A stretch of DNA of 64,000 bases, taken from assembly GCF_024741815.1 (NCBI RefSeq), contig NZ_CP102951.1, forward strand, positions 1 to 64,000. The letters are read 5' to 3'. The DNA comes from Pseudomonas sp. LS1212 (GTDB lineage Bacteria; Pseudomonadota; Gammaproteobacteria; Pseudomonadales; Pseudomonadaceae). This document shows positions 27,384 to 36,324 of this stretch, piece after piece; positions within the stretch are counted from its first letter, which is position 1; each line of letters begins with the position of its first letter. The notes beneath the pieces are model-generated. The model was not told the DNA's origin and made no database searches. It saw only the letters and a list, made by a program, of their open reading frames with translations. The position numbers and the translations under genes were made by a program.

Positions 27384-28895
27384 TTATTGGCAGGGTTGTG
27401 GATAACGTGCCTTGCGCTCCAGATCGTCGAGATCGATATGGTTGCGCATATATTGCTGACTGGCATCTACCAGCGGCTGGTGGTCCCAGCTCTTCAGCTT
27501 GCCGAGGCTCAACGCCTGGGCGACGAAGCGTCGTCTGCGCTGGCTTGCCAGCACCTGTTGATGGATTGCCGGTATGTCCCATTTGGCCCGTGCCTGGGCA
27601 ACAAAGGACTCGAACAGCGCCCGTTGTGCCGGAGATTGGCTCAGGTCTTCGCGCTCCTGTGGATCATTGCTCAGGTCGAAGAGCAGGCAGGGATCGTCTT
27701 CGCTGTAGATGAACTTGTAGGCGCCACGGCGAATCATCATCAGCGGGCCGACCGTGCCTTCGGCCATGTATTCGCCGAACACTTCATCATGGCCGCCCTC
27801 GCCTTGCAGATGCGGGAGCAGGGATCTGCCGTCCAGCGGCAGGTCCGGGTCCAGCTTGCCGCCCGCCAACTCGACCAGGGTCGGCAGCAGGTCGCAGGTC
27901 GACACCGCGGCGCTCACCCTTGCAGCGGCGAATTGTTTCGGATCGCAGATCAGCAGGGGTACCCGGGCCGACATTTCGAACCAGTGCATTTTGTACCAGA
28001 GCCCGCGTTCGCCGAGCATGTCCCCGTGGTCGCCGGAGAAGACGATCAGGGTGTCGTCGGCCAGTCCCGTCTCTTCCAGCGTCTGCAGCAGCTTGCCGAC
28101 ATTGCTGTCGATGTAGCTACAGGCGCCGAAGTAGGCGCGACGGGCATCGCGGATCTTATCCACAGGCAGGGGCTTGTCCCACAGGTCATACACCTTGAGC
28201 AACCTCTGCGAGTGCGGATCCTGCTCGGCCTGGGCCAGCGGGTTCTGTGGCAGGGGGATGTCTTCGTCGCGGTACAGGTCCCAGAACGGCTTGGGAATGG
28301 TGTAGGGATCGTGTGGGTGGGTCATCGACACGGTCAGGCAGAACGGCTGATCGCCGTCTTCACGGACATGATCGAACAGATACTGCTGGGCCTTGAACAC
28401 CACCTCCTCGTCGAAGTCCAGCTGGTTGGTGCGCACACAAGGCCCGGCCTGCAAAACCGAGGACATGTTGTGGTACCAGCTTGGGCGTACATCCGGCTCA
28501 TCCCAGTTCACCGCCCAGCCATAATCGGCCGGATAAATGTCGCTGGTCAGGCGTTCCTCATAACCATGCAACTGATCCGGCCCACAGAAGTGCATCTTCC
28601 CTGATAACGCAGTGCGATATCCCAGGCGCCGCAGGTAATGGGCATAGGTCGGCACATCGGCGGGAAAATCGGCAGCGTTGTCGTAAGCACCGATCTTGCT
28701 TGGCAGCTGGCCGCTCACCAGCGTGAAGCGCGAAGGTGCACACAGTGGGCTGTTGCAGTAGGCGGCCTCGAACACGACCCCGGTTGCGGCAAGCCGGCTC
28801 AGGTTTGGCAGCTTGATCGGTGATGGCGCATAGAAAGGCAACAGCGGCGCGGCCATCTGATCGGCCATGATGAAAAGAATGTTCTTGCGCTTCAT
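27384..28895 (-). CDS. betC: Choline sulfatase
   Basis: Hydrolyses choline-O-sulfate to choline and sulfate, feeding glycine betaine synthesis and catabolism. It is 503 residues from MKRKNILFIMADQM; an upstream in-frame ATG at 28913 is possible, and neither start has a strong ribosome site. The sulfatase signature is LCAPSRFTLVSG, with Cys52 converted to formylglycine. The metal-binding blocks (MADQM; SGDHGDMLGERGLWYK) are intact. It is divergent from a LysR regulator and is followed by choX. Confidence 0.96.
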   Translation of the reverse strand: MKRKNILFIMADQMAAPLLPFYAPSPIKLPNLSRLAATGVVFEAAYCNSPLCAPSRFTLVSGQLPSKIGAYDNAADFPADVPTYAHYLRRLGYRTALSGKMHFCGPDQLHGYEERLTSDIYPADYGWAVNWDEPDVRPSWYHNMSSVLQAGPCVRTNQLDFDEEVVFKAQQYLFDHVREDGDQPFCLTVSMTHPHDPYTIPKPFWDLYRDEDIPLPQNPLAQAEQDPHSQRLLKVYDLWDKPLPVDKIRDARRAYFGACSYIDSNVGKLLQTLEETGLADDTLIVFSGDHGDMLGERGLWYKMHWFEMSARVPLLICDPKQFAAARVSAAVSTCDLLPTLVELAGGKLDPDLPLDGRSLLPHLQGEGGHDEVFGEYMAEGTVGPLMMIRRGAYKFIYSEDDPCLLFDLSNDPQEREDLSQSPAQRALFESFVAQARAKWDIPAIHQQVLASQRRRRFVAQALSLGKLKSWDHQPLVDASQQYMRNHIDLDDLERKARYPQPCQ

Positions 28896-29009
28896 GGGAT
28901 CACGGCATTCCATAGTGGTCAGTTATGCGAAATTGCTTGTGTCCAGAATGCGATCGCCTGTATGTGGGGTAAAGCCCATGACCTGCAATGACTAGGATAA
29001 GCCCTGCTT

Positions 29010-29924
29010 ATGTTTGAAAGTCTTGGAGAACTCTCTCTGGACCTGCTGCGAGCCTTCGAAGCCGCGGCGCGCCAGCGCAGCTTTACCGCGGCAGCCATCG
29101 AGCTGGGCACTACGCAGCCCGCCGTCAGCCAGCAGATCAAGCGCCTGGAGGAGCAGCTGGCAACGCGCTTGTTCGATCGTATCTATCGCGGTATCGAGCT
29201 GACCGAGGCCGGCACCTTATTGTTCGAGCAAGTCCATATGGGCCTGGAAAGCATCGACAACGGCCTCGCCGCCATCACCGCACAGCAGCAACACGAGGTG
29301 TTGCAGGTGGCGACCGATTTTGCCTTTGCCGCCTATTGGTTGATGCCGCGCCTGCACCGCTTCCACCAGGCCAACCCTCAAGTGGACGTCAGCCTGGTGA
29401 CCAGCGAACGCAGCCACGCCATGCTGCGCACCGATATCGACGTAGCGGTGCTGTTTAGCGACGGACGCTTCAAGCAAGGCGAAAGCCATTGGTTGTTCAG
29501 CGAGGAAGTCTTCCCGGTGTGCAGCCCGAAACTCCTTGAAGGCCGCGCCACACCGCTCCCCGCCCAGGCGCTGCTGGAATGGCCGCTGTTGCACCTGCGT
29601 GGCGAAACCAGCAGCCACTGGTTCGACTGGAGTGGCGTGTTTCGCGCCCTGGACATCCACACGCCGCCGGCACCGGGACAACTGCGCTTCGATAACTACA
29701 CCCTCCTGATCCAGGCCGCGATCGCCGGCCAGGGCGTAGCCATTGGCTGGCGGCATTTGATCGACGCCCTGCTCGACCAGGGCCTGCTATGCCGCCCCAT
29801 TGCCGGGTCGGCAACTTCCTCGCGGGGTTATTACGTGGTGCTGCCCCAGCGCAAGCGCCGGGGGCCATTGATTCAGCGGTTTGTCGATTGGTTGATGCAA
29901 GAGCAGAACACAATAGGGCGTTGA
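29010..29924 (+). CDS. LysR-type regulator of choline-sulfate utilisation
   Basis: A 304-residue LysR-type regulator. The N-terminal helix-turn-helix is LDLLRAFEAAARQRSFTAAAIELGTTQPAVSQQIKRLE, shown here only as the region of residues 9-46. The C-terminal part is a periplasmic-binding-like effector domain. It is divergently placed from betC with a ~115-bp shared control region, the classic arrangement for LysR control of the neighbouring operon. The inducer is presumably choline-O-sulfate or choline, by inference from position. Confidence 0.88.
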   Translation: MFESLGELSLDLLRAFEAAARQRSFTAAAIELGTTQPAVSQQIKRLEEQLATRLFDRIYRGIELTEAGTLLFEQVHMGLESIDNGLAAITAQQQHEVLQVATDFAFAAYWLMPRLHRFHQANPQVDVSLVTSERSHAMLRTDIDVAVLFSDGRFKQGESHWLFSEEVFPVCSPKLLEGRATPLPAQALLEWPLLHLRGETSSHWFDWSGVFRALDIHTPPAPGQLRFDNYTLLIQAAIAGQGVAIGWRHLIDALLDQGLLCRPIAGSATSSRGYYVVLPQRKRRGPLIQRFVDWLMQEQNTIGR

Positions 29925-29949
29925 TGCTCGCCGTACGCCCTTGCATTTC

Positions 29950-30567
29950 TCAGCACACGAAATTTACATGCTCACTGATATGCAAATTCAGCATCAGCTC
30001 ATCAGCCAGCCCCGCCGCCACTCGCGATAGCCGGGTGAGCGGTTCGGCCAATCCCGGTTCGAGACTGTGGCTGACCTGGCTGAAATGTTCGATGGTCAGC
30101 CCGACAACACCTTTCGGGGCATTGATCAGGGTCCATCGCAATTGGCTGCGTTGCAGCAGGTCGACAATTTGCTCGGCGGCACGAAGCTGCTCGGCCTGTT
30201 GATCAGTGGCTGAATCAAGCACGGCAAAATCGCCGATCAACAGCAGGCGGTGTATGTTCGTGAGCTGCATGCCATTGATCAACGTTCGGGTCATGTTGAG
30301 TTGCGCCTGGCTATCGTCGGGTGCCAGGGCGTCCAGCAGGCAGATCACCGCCGAGCAGCCCGCAACACTTTGCTTGACCTGTTCGGCATCGTGCAGCCCG
30401 CCAGTCTTGGTGCGCAGACCGGGGCGCGAGGTCAGGGCATTGAGGTCGTCGAGAATGGCGATGACTTCATGCTGGCGCCGCAGCAGTTCGGCCATCAAAG
30501 CGCTGCCCAGGCTGCTGGGGGCGCCATAGATCACCAGCTTCATTACTGGAGTTTCGGCGTTTTTCAT
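29950..30567 (-). CDS. NAD(P)-binding Rossmann-fold protein (SDR-like, NmrA/YwnB type)
   Basis: A 205-residue protein with the nucleotide motif LVIYGAPSSLGSALMAELL near the start, like atypical short-chain dehydrogenases that bind NAD(P)H. The catalytic YxxxK of true SDRs is not evident. The start at 30567 is supported by AAGGAG 7 nt upstream; the ATG at 30543 is an alternative. Substrate unknown. Confidence 0.8.
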   Translation of the reverse strand: MKNAETPVMKLVIYGAPSSLGSALMAELLRRQHEVIAILDDLNALTSRPGLRTKTGGLHDAEQVKQSVAGCSAVICLLDALAPDDSQAQLNMTRTLINGMQLTNIHRLLLIGDFAVLDSATDQQAEQLRAAEQIVDLLQRSQLRWTLINAPKGVVGLTIEHFSQVSHSLEPGLAEPLTRLSRVAAGLADELMLNLHISEHVNFVC

Positions 30568-30666
30568 GGCGCAGCTCCTTGATGTCACTCTGGTGTGGAT
30601 ATGACCTTTAACTTAATAATAGGGTTCGGTGCCACGCTACGGCGAGCATGATTTTCAGGAGCCATT

Positions 30667-31005
30667 GTGCAAAGGATCAAGGGCTATCACGCCCATGTGT
30701 ATTTCGACGAAAACACCCTCGAGCAGGCGCGCCAATTGTGTGAAGAGGCCTCGCGGCTGTTTCCGGTAACCATGGGGCGGATTCACCAGAAGCCGGTGGG
30801 GCCGCATCCGGACTGGAGTTGCCAGTTGTCGTTCGGGCCGGAAGTAGTAGGCGTGGTGCTGCCATGGCTGGCGTTGTACCGCAACGGGTTGGTGATTTTC
30901 CTGCACCCGTTGACCGGTGACGAGCTGGCCGATCATCGCGATCATGCCATTTGGATGGGGGCGGTGCGGCCGTTGGACCTGTCGATCTTCACGCAAAGTC
31001 TGTAG
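30667..31005 (+). CDS. DOPA 4,5-dioxygenase-family protein
   Basis: A 112-residue protein of the small DOPA-dioxygenase-like family. It has conserved histidines in IKGYHAHVYFDE, GPHPDWSCQLSF and LHPLTGDELADHRDHAIWMG. Fungal and plant relatives cleave the DOPA ring; the bacterial role is not established. It starts with GTG, preceded by CAGGAG. It is isolated, between a Rossmann protein and trpA. Confidence 0.85.
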   Translation: MQRIKGYHAHVYFDENTLEQARQLCEEASRLFPVTMGRIHQKPVGPHPDWSCQLSFGPEVVGVVLPWLALYRNGLVIFLHPLTGDELADHRDHAIWMGAVRPLDLSIFTQSL

Positions 31006-31059
31006 TCGCTACCGCAGTGGTGCCCAGCTGGGCCGCAAGACCCCTGGCGATCTCGAGAC

Positions 31060-31190
31060 CCTGCGACCGCTTCGCGCTCGAGCGCAGCCTGGCGGCAGCG
31101 GCTACATCGACGGTGTGATGCCGGACACTTGTAGCCGCTGCCGAAGGCTCGGTGCGCCGCTGCGCCGCTCGAGCGCGAAGCGGTCGCAGG
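31060..31190. repeat. Long inverted repeat, 25-bp perfect arms (REP-like)
   Basis: Arms at 31060-31084 and 31166-31190 are exact complements over 25 bp and flank about 80 bp. Smaller related pieces (AGCGGCTAC and GTAGCCGCTGCCG) lie between them. It resembles a second Pseudomonas REP family (a pair forming a BIME). It lies between the convergent DOPA-dioxygenase-like gene and trpA, in the position of a transcript end. Confidence 0.8.
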
Positions 31191-31201
31191 ATGCCAAAAT
31201 G

Positions 31202-32014
31202 TCAGTTCAGGCGTGCCTTGTGCACACCATCGGCCAGGGCCGAGCACAGCTCCAGCACATCATTGACAGCCTGCTCCCGAGTAGTGGCGTGGGCGATCCT
31301 GTCGACCAGAGCCGAACCAACCACCACCCCGTCTGCCAGGCGAGCGATGGCCGCAGCCTGCTCGGGTGTGCGGATGCCGAAGCCGACGCTGATCGGCAGG
31401 TCGGTGTGACGGCGCAGGCGTTCGATGGCACTGCTGACATGCTCGGTGGTCGCGGAACCGGCACCGGTCACACCTGCAACCGAAACGTAGTAGACGAAAC
31501 CCGAGCTGCGCTCCAGCACGCGCGGCAGACGCACGTCATCGGTCGTCGGCGTGGTCAAACGAATGAAGTCGATTCCGGCTGCCTGAGCCGGGCTTGCCAG
31601 TTCGGCATCATGCTCGGGCGGCAGGTCGACGATGATCAAGCCATCAACGCCCGCTTCCTGGGCCTGGGCAACGAATGCCTCGACGCCAAAGCGGTGGATC
31701 GGGTTGTAATAACCCATCAGCACGATCGGCGTGGTGGTGTTGTCGACACGGAATTCGCGGACCATTTGCAGGGTTTTTGCCAGTGTCTGCCCGGCATGCA
31801 GGGCGCGCAGGGTCGCTAACTGAATGGCCACGCCATCGGCCATCGGATCGGTGAAGGGCATGCCCAGCTCGATCACGTCGGCACCGGCTGCCGGCAGCCC
31901 CTTGAGGATGGCCAGAGACGCGTCGTAGCCAGGGTCGCCGGCGGTGACGAAGGTGACCAGTGCCGCTCGACCTTCGGCTTTCAACTCGGCGAAACGTTGT
32001 TCAAGACGGCTCAT
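31202..32014 (-). CDS. trpA: Tryptophan synthase alpha chain
   Basis: Cleaves indole-3-glycerol phosphate to indole, which is channelled to TrpB. It is 270 residues. Catalytic Glu49 lies in DVIELGMPFTDPMADG, and the second acidic residue lies in LIIVDLPPEH. It overlaps trpB by 4 nt, consistent with translational coupling in the trpBA operon activated by TrpI. Confidence 0.97.
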   Translation of the reverse strand: MSRLEQRFAELKAEGRAALVTFVTAGDPGYDASLAILKGLPAAGADVIELGMPFTDPMADGVAIQLATLRALHAGQTLAKTLQMVREFRVDNTTTPIVLMGYYNPIHRFGVEAFVAQAQEAGVDGLIIVDLPPEHDAELASPAQAAGIDFIRLTTPTTDDVRLPRVLERSSGFVYYVSVAGVTGAGSATTEHVSSAIERLRRHTDLPISVGFGIRTPEQAAAIARLADGVVVGSALVDRIAHATTREQAVNDVLELCSALADGVHKARLN

Positions 32015-33237
32015 GCCAGCTTCTCCTGATTGTCAGCGGCGGCCATATGGCTCATTACGGTTTGCATATCTTTGTCGCCACGGCCGGAAAGACACACCAC
32101 CATCAGGTGATCCTTGGGCAGCGTGGGTGCGCGCTTGATCGCTTCGGCCAGGGCATGGGCGGTTTCCAGCGCAGGAATGATGCCTTCCAGGCGGCAGGTG
32201 GTGTGGAACGCAGCCAGGGCTTCATCGTCGTTGATGCTGACGTATTTGACGCGTTTCATCTCATGCAACCACGCGTGTTCCGGGCCGATGCCAGGGTAGT
32301 CCAGGCCGGCGGAAATCGAGTGGGCATCGGCGATCTGGCCGTCACTGTCCTGCAGCAGGTAGGTACGGTTGCCGTGCAATACGCCAGGTATGCCGCCGGT
32401 CAGGCTCGCGGCATGCTTGTCGGTATCGACGCCATGGCCGCCCGCTTCAACACCGATGATTTCCACGCTCAGGTCATCGAGGAACGGGTGGAACAGGCCC
32501 ATGGCATTGGAACCCCCGCCAACGCAAGCGACCAGGCTGTCCGGCAGGCGACCTTCCTTGGCGTGCAGCTGTTCTTTGGTTTCCTTGCCAATGATCGACT
32601 GGAAGTCGCGAACCATTGCCGGATACGGATGCGGGCCGGCCACAGTACCGATCAGGTAGAAAGTGTCTTCGACGTTGGTGACCCAGTCGCGCAGCGCTTC
32701 GTTCATGGCGTCCTTGAGAGTGCCGGTGCCGGCAGTCACAGGAACGATCTCGGCACCCAGCAGCTTCATGCGAAACACGTTGGCTTGCTGGCGTTCGATG
32801 TCAGTGGCGCCCATGTAGATGACACAAGGCAGGCCGAAGCGGGCTGCAACGGTGGCGGTGGCCACGCCGTGCATGCCTGCGCCGGTTTCAGCGATCAGAC
32901 GCTTTTTGCCCATGCGCTTGGCCAGCAGGACCTGACCGATGCAGTTGTTCACCTTGTGCGCGCCGGTGTGGTTCAGTTCTTCGCGCTTGAAGTAGATCTT
33001 CGCTCCGCCACAGTGCTCGGTCAGGCGCTCGGCGAAATACAAGGGGTTCGGGCGACCGATGTAGTCGCGCTGGAAGTAGGCCAGTTGCTCGAGGAATTCC
33101 GGGTCGGCCTTGGCGGCTTCGTATTCACGGGCCAGATCGAGCACCAGCGGCATCAGGGTTTCAGCCACGTAGCGGCCGCCGAATGCGCCAAACAGGCCAT
33201 TGGCATCAGGGCCGCTGCGGAAGTTGGTCTGGGTCAT
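32011..33237 (-). CDS. trpB: Tryptophan synthase beta chain
   Basis: A PLP enzyme condensing indole with serine to tryptophan. It is 408 residues. The PLP lysine is Lys95 in GAHKVNNCIGQ, and the phosphate loop is CVGGGSNAMG. It is divergent from trpI with a 113-bp control region, as in other pseudomonads. Confidence 0.97.
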   Translation of the reverse strand: MTQTNFRSGPDANGLFGAFGGRYVAETLMPLVLDLAREYEAAKADPEFLEQLAYFQRDYIGRPNPLYFAERLTEHCGGAKIYFKREELNHTGAHKVNNCIGQVLLAKRMGKKRLIAETGAGMHGVATATVAARFGLPCVIYMGATDIERQQANVFRMKLLGAEIVPVTAGTGTLKDAMNEALRDWVTNVEDTFYLIGTVAGPHPYPAMVRDFQSIIGKETKEQLHAKEGRLPDSLVACVGGGSNAMGLFHPFLDDLSVEIIGVEAGGHGVDTDKHAASLTGGIPGVLHGNRTYLLQDSDGQIADAHSISAGLDYPGIGPEHAWLHEMKRVKYVSINDDEALAAFHTTCRLEGIIPALETAHALAEAIKRAPTLPKDHLMVVCLSGRGDKDMQTVMSHMAAADNQEKLA

Positions 33238-33350
33238 GTGACGCTCCAGGTGAATTGAATGGGGCTGGCAATGACCCTACTTTACTCACGACAGACGACG
33301 ATGAAAACCGATAAGATCGCTGCAACCTGTCAGGAAAACTCACACGTACC
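33238..33350. promoter_or_regulatory. trpB/trpI divergent control region
   Basis: A 113-bp gap between divergent trpBA and trpI. In other pseudomonads TrpI with indoleglycerol phosphate binds here to activate trpBA. No exact operator was assigned by eye. Confidence 0.6.
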
Positions 33351-34247
33351 ATGAGCCGTGATCTTCCACCGTTGAATGCCCTGCGGGCATTTGAAGCGAC
33401 TGCCCGGCTGAACAGCGTCAGCCAGGCGGCCGAGCATCTGCATGTCACTCATGGAGCGGTCAGTCGGCAGCTCAAGGTGCTCGAAGAGCATCTGGGGGTT
33501 GCTCTGTTCGTCAAGGATGGACGCGGCCTGAAACTCACAGATGCCGGCATCCGCCTGCGCGATGCCAGCAGCGAGGCCTTCGAGCGCCTGCGCACTGTCT
33601 GTAGCGAGTTGAGCCAAGGCAGTGCCGATGCGCCTTTTGTTCTCGGTTGCTCGGGAAGCTTGCTGGCGCGCTGGTTCATTCCACGCCTTGGGCGATTGAA
33701 GGCTGAGCTGCCGGATCTTCGTCTGCACTTGTCCGCGGGCGAAGGCGACCTTGATCCGCGTCGCCCGGGCCTGGATGCCTTGCTGGTGTTTGCCGAGCCG
33801 CCGTGGCCGGCGGACATGCAGGTGCATGTCCTGGCCAGTGAAAGGATCGGGCCGGTGCTCAGCCCGCATTTCGCCCGTTTTGCCCAACTACAGCAGGCCC
33901 CTGCCCGAGCGCTGCTCGGCGAAACCCTGCTGCAGACGACCTCGCGGCCCCAAGCCTGGCCCACTTGGGCACGGCAGAACGGTATTGCAGCCGATGCACT
34001 GAGTTACGGTCAGGATTTCGAGCATTTGTATTACTTGCTGGAAGCGGCAGTGGCCGGCCTGGGCATTGCCATTGCCCCGGAACCCCTGGTTGCCGATGAC
34101 GTCCGGGCTGGTCGCCTGGCGGCACCCTGGGGGTTTTGCGAGACTCCGGCACAGCTGGTGTTATGGGTGCCCAAGCGCGCCGCCGATGGGCGCGCCGAGC
34201 AGTTGGCGCAGTGGCTCAGGGCTGAGCTGATGCGCCAGGCAGATTAA
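33351..34247 (+). CDS. trpI: LysR-type activator TrpI
   Basis: Activates trpBA in response to indoleglycerol phosphate in pseudomonads. It is 298 residues. The N-terminal wHTH is LNALRAFEATARLNSVSQAAEHLHVTHGAVSRQLK (residues 8-42). The C-terminal effector domain follows. Identity rests on the divergent position next to trpBA and the typical sequence. The 3' end overlaps the convergent DUF883 gene by 4 nt. Confidence 0.94.
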   Translation: MSRDLPPLNALRAFEATARLNSVSQAAEHLHVTHGAVSRQLKVLEEHLGVALFVKDGRGLKLTDAGIRLRDASSEAFERLRTVCSELSQGSADAPFVLGCSGSLLARWFIPRLGRLKAELPDLRLHLSAGEGDLDPRRPGLDALLVFAEPPWPADMQVHVLASERIGPVLSPHFARFAQLQQAPARALLGETLLQTTSRPQAWPTWARQNGIAADALSYGQDFEHLYYLLEAAVAGLGIAIAPEPLVADDVRAGRLAAPWGFCETPAQLVLWVPKRAADGRAEQLAQWLRAELMRQAD

Positions 34248-34567
34248 TCCCTTCTGGACAGCCAATAGGCCGCCAGCAGTCCCAGCGCACCGACGGCAAC
34301 TCCCGCTGTGGTCCAGGGGTGTTCCTGCGCATAATCACGGGTGGCGGCCCCGGTTTCGCGGGTTTTCACTTTGACTTCTTCATACACATCGCTGAGCAGA
34401 TGGCGGGAATGGCGGAGTGCGTTTTCGGCATTGCTCTTGAGCGCCTTCAGCGTTCTGCGCGATTCGTCCGAAGAGTCCTCCTTCAGGCTTTCCAGCGATT
34501 TGAGCAGACTCACGATCTCCGCTTCCATGCGTTGCAATGAGGCTTTACGTAACGAGGCGTTGGCCAT
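34244..34567 (-). CDS. DUF883 (ElaB/YqjD-like) membrane-anchored protein
   Basis: A 107-residue protein with a long helical, charged N-terminal part and a single C-terminal transmembrane segment (TTAGVAVGALGLLAAYWL) followed by SRRD. This is the family pattern of ElaB/YqjD inner-membrane proteins that associate with ribosomes in stationary phase. AGGAG precedes the ATG. The exact role in Pseudomonas is not known. Confidence 0.88.
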   Translation of the reverse strand: MANASLRKASLQRMEAEIVSLLKSLESLKEDSSDESRRTLKALKSNAENALRHSRHLLSDVYEEVKVKTRETGAATRDYAQEHPWTTAGVAVGALGLLAAYWLSRRD

Positions 34568-34722
34568 GTTGACTCTCCTGCAGTGATGAGTGGCGTGTGT
34601 AGTTTCCGACTCCGCGGGTGGGTGAAAGTGCGATGGGCCTGAATTTTTCTGGCAGATCTGCCCACACAGGTAAATGGTCGGATCGCTGCTAGGCTCAATT
34701 TCACACCTTCAGGAGGACCATC

Positions 34723-34938
34723 ATGACTGACCATCACACCTACAAGAAAGTCGAACTGGTTGGCTCGTCACCGACCAGTATCGAAGAGGCGATCAACAAT
34801 GCACTGGCCGAGGCCGGCAAGAGCATCAAGCACCTTGAATGGTTCGAAGTCGTCGATACGCGCGGCCATATCACAAATGGCCAGGCTGCGCATTTCCAGG
34901 TGACGCTGAAAGTCGGCTTCCGAATCGCCAATAGCTGA
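34723..34938 (+). CDS. Dodecin
   Basis: A 71-residue protein that assembles as a dodecamer binding flavin (or CoA), acting as a flavin store. The sequence KKVELVGSSPTSIEEAINNA, with W/F in EWFEVVDTRGHI and the terminal FQVTLKVGFRI, is a standard dodecin. AGGAGG precedes the ATG. A terminator follows. Confidence 0.94.
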   Translation: MTDHHTYKKVELVGSSPTSIEEAINNALAEAGKSIKHLEWFEVVDTRGHITNGQAAHFQVTLKVGFRIANS

Positions 34939-34997
34939 CAAACGGCCAGCAACAAGTGCCTCTGGTTGTTTGCCAGGGATTGCGGTACACAATCCGG

Positions 34998-35033
34998 GTG
35001 CGCTGACAGGCAGGTCGGCGCCCTTTTCTTTTT
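34998..35033 (+). terminator. Rho-independent terminator after dodecin
   Basis: GCGCTGAC-AGGCAG-GTCGGCGC (8 bp with one G-U pair) is followed by CCTTTTCTTTTT, about 60 bp past the dodecin stop. Confidence 0.75.
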
Positions 35034-35056
35034 AATCAGACCAGGGAATGTGACCG

Positions 35057-35278
35057 ATGAAGAAGTTTTTGTTGGCAATAGGTTTATTGAGTCTTGCGGG
35101 AACGGCTCTGGCAGCGGGTAAACCTTGCGAAGAGCTCAAGGCGGAAATCGCCGCGAAACTGGATGCCAAGGGCGTGTCCGGCTATACGCTGGAGATTGTC
35201 GATAAAGGGACTGCCGCAGATGGCAAGGTCGTTGGCACATGTGAAAGCGGCTCCAAGGAAATCGTCTACAAACGCTAA
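35057..35278 (+). CDS. DUF1161 periplasmic protein (copy 1)
   Basis: A 73-residue secreted protein: signal peptide MKKFLLAIGLLSLAGTALA, then GKPCEELKAEIAAKLDAKGV and GTCESGSKEIVYKR. Two conserved cysteines could form a disulfide. The function of DUF1161 is unknown. A paralogue lies at 36768-37001. Confidence 0.9.
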   Translation: MKKFLLAIGLLSLAGTALAAGKPCEELKAEIAAKLDAKGVSGYTLEIVDKGTAADGKVVGTCESGSKEIVYKR

Positions 35279-35282
35279 CTCT

Positions 35283-35316
35283 TGCTCTCGTTCCCGCGCA
35301 GAGTGGAACGAGAGCA
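35283..35316. terminator. Hairpin between convergent genes (12-bp stem)
   Basis: TGCTCTCGTTCC and its exact complement GGAACGAGAGCA flank a 10-nt loop. It lies between the convergent DUF1161 copy 1 and the LLM oxidoreductase. There is no T-run, so the mode of termination is uncertain. Confidence 0.6.
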
Positions 35317-35322
35317 GTGGGA

Positions 35323-36324
35323 TCAGCCGAGTACGGTTTGCGCCAGAAGCTCGTACGACCGGACCCGATCCGCATGTTCGTACAGATCGCAGGTGAAGAT
35401 CAGTTCATCGGCTTGGGTCTGCTCGATCAATACCTCCAGCCTGGCGCGGATTTTCTCCGGGCTGCCGACCATGGCCAGGCCCAGAAAGCTGGCCACGGCT
35501 TCTTTCTCATGAGGTAGCCAGAGCCCGTCCATGGTGTTCACCGGGGGCCGCTGCATCAGGCTCTGCCCGCGCATCAATGCCAGTATCCGTTGATAGACCG
35601 AAGTCGCCAGGTAATCGGCCTGTTCGTCGGTATCGGCTGCCACCAACGGCACGCCAAGCATCACATAGGGCTTGTCGAGCACCGCGGAAGGTCGAAAGTG
35701 GTTGCGATACACCCGTATGGCTTCATGCATGTAGCGCGGTGCGAAGTGCGAAGCGAAGGCGTAGGGCAAACCACGTTCACCCGCCAGTTGGGCGCTGAAC
35801 AAACTCGAGCCGAGCAGCCAGACCGGCACTTCGGTGCCAAAGCCAGGTACGGCGATCACTTTTTGATCAGGCGTACGTGGCCCCAGGTAGCGCATCAGCT
35901 CCGCGACATCTTCCGGGAAGTCGTCCGCGCTGCCGGAGCGTTCGCGGCGCAGGGCGCGGGCGGTCATCTGGTCGGAACCCGGCGCACGGCCCAGGCCCAG
36001 GTCGATCCGACCGGGATATAGGCTGGCCAGGGTGCCGAACTGTTCGGCAATCACCAGGGGCGCGTGGTTGGGGAGCATCACGCCGCCGGAGCCGACTCGA
36101 ATGGTAGAGGTGCCGCCGGCCAGATAACTCAACAACACCGCAGTGGCGGAGCTGGCGATGCCATCCATGTTGTGGTGTTCGGCAACCCAGAAGCGGTTAT
36201 AGCCGAATTTCTCTACATGTTGTGCAAGGTCCAGTGAGTTGCGCAGCGATTCTGCAGGGCCGCGATCCTGGCGTACGGGGACCAGGTCGAGGGTGGAAAT
36301 CTTGATGTCCGCAAGTCGTTTCAT
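35323..36324 (-). CDS. LLM-class flavin-dependent oxidoreductase (luciferase-like)
   Basis: A 333-residue bacterial-luciferase-like monooxygenase. It has the TIM-barrel pattern with LDLVPVRQDRGPAESLRNSL at the start, then NRFWVAEHHNMDGIASS and GSGGVMLPNHAPLVIAEQFGTL. It uses reduced flavin; the substrate is not apparent. It is flanked by the two DUF1161 copies, both facing away from it in transcription. Confidence 0.92.
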   Translation of the reverse strand: MKRLADIKISTLDLVPVRQDRGPAESLRNSLDLAQHVEKFGYNRFWVAEHHNMDGIASSATAVLLSYLAGGTSTIRVGSGGVMLPNHAPLVIAEQFGTLASLYPGRIDLGLGRAPGSDQMTARALRRERSGSADDFPEDVAELMRYLGPRTPDQKVIAVPGFGTEVPVWLLGSSLFSAQLAGERGLPYAFASHFAPRYMHEAIRVYRNHFRPSAVLDKPYVMLGVPLVAADTDEQADYLATSVYQRILALMRGQSLMQRPPVNTMDGLWLPHEKEAVASFLGLAMVGSPEKIRARLEVLIEQTQADELIFTCDLYEHADRVRSYELLAQTVLG

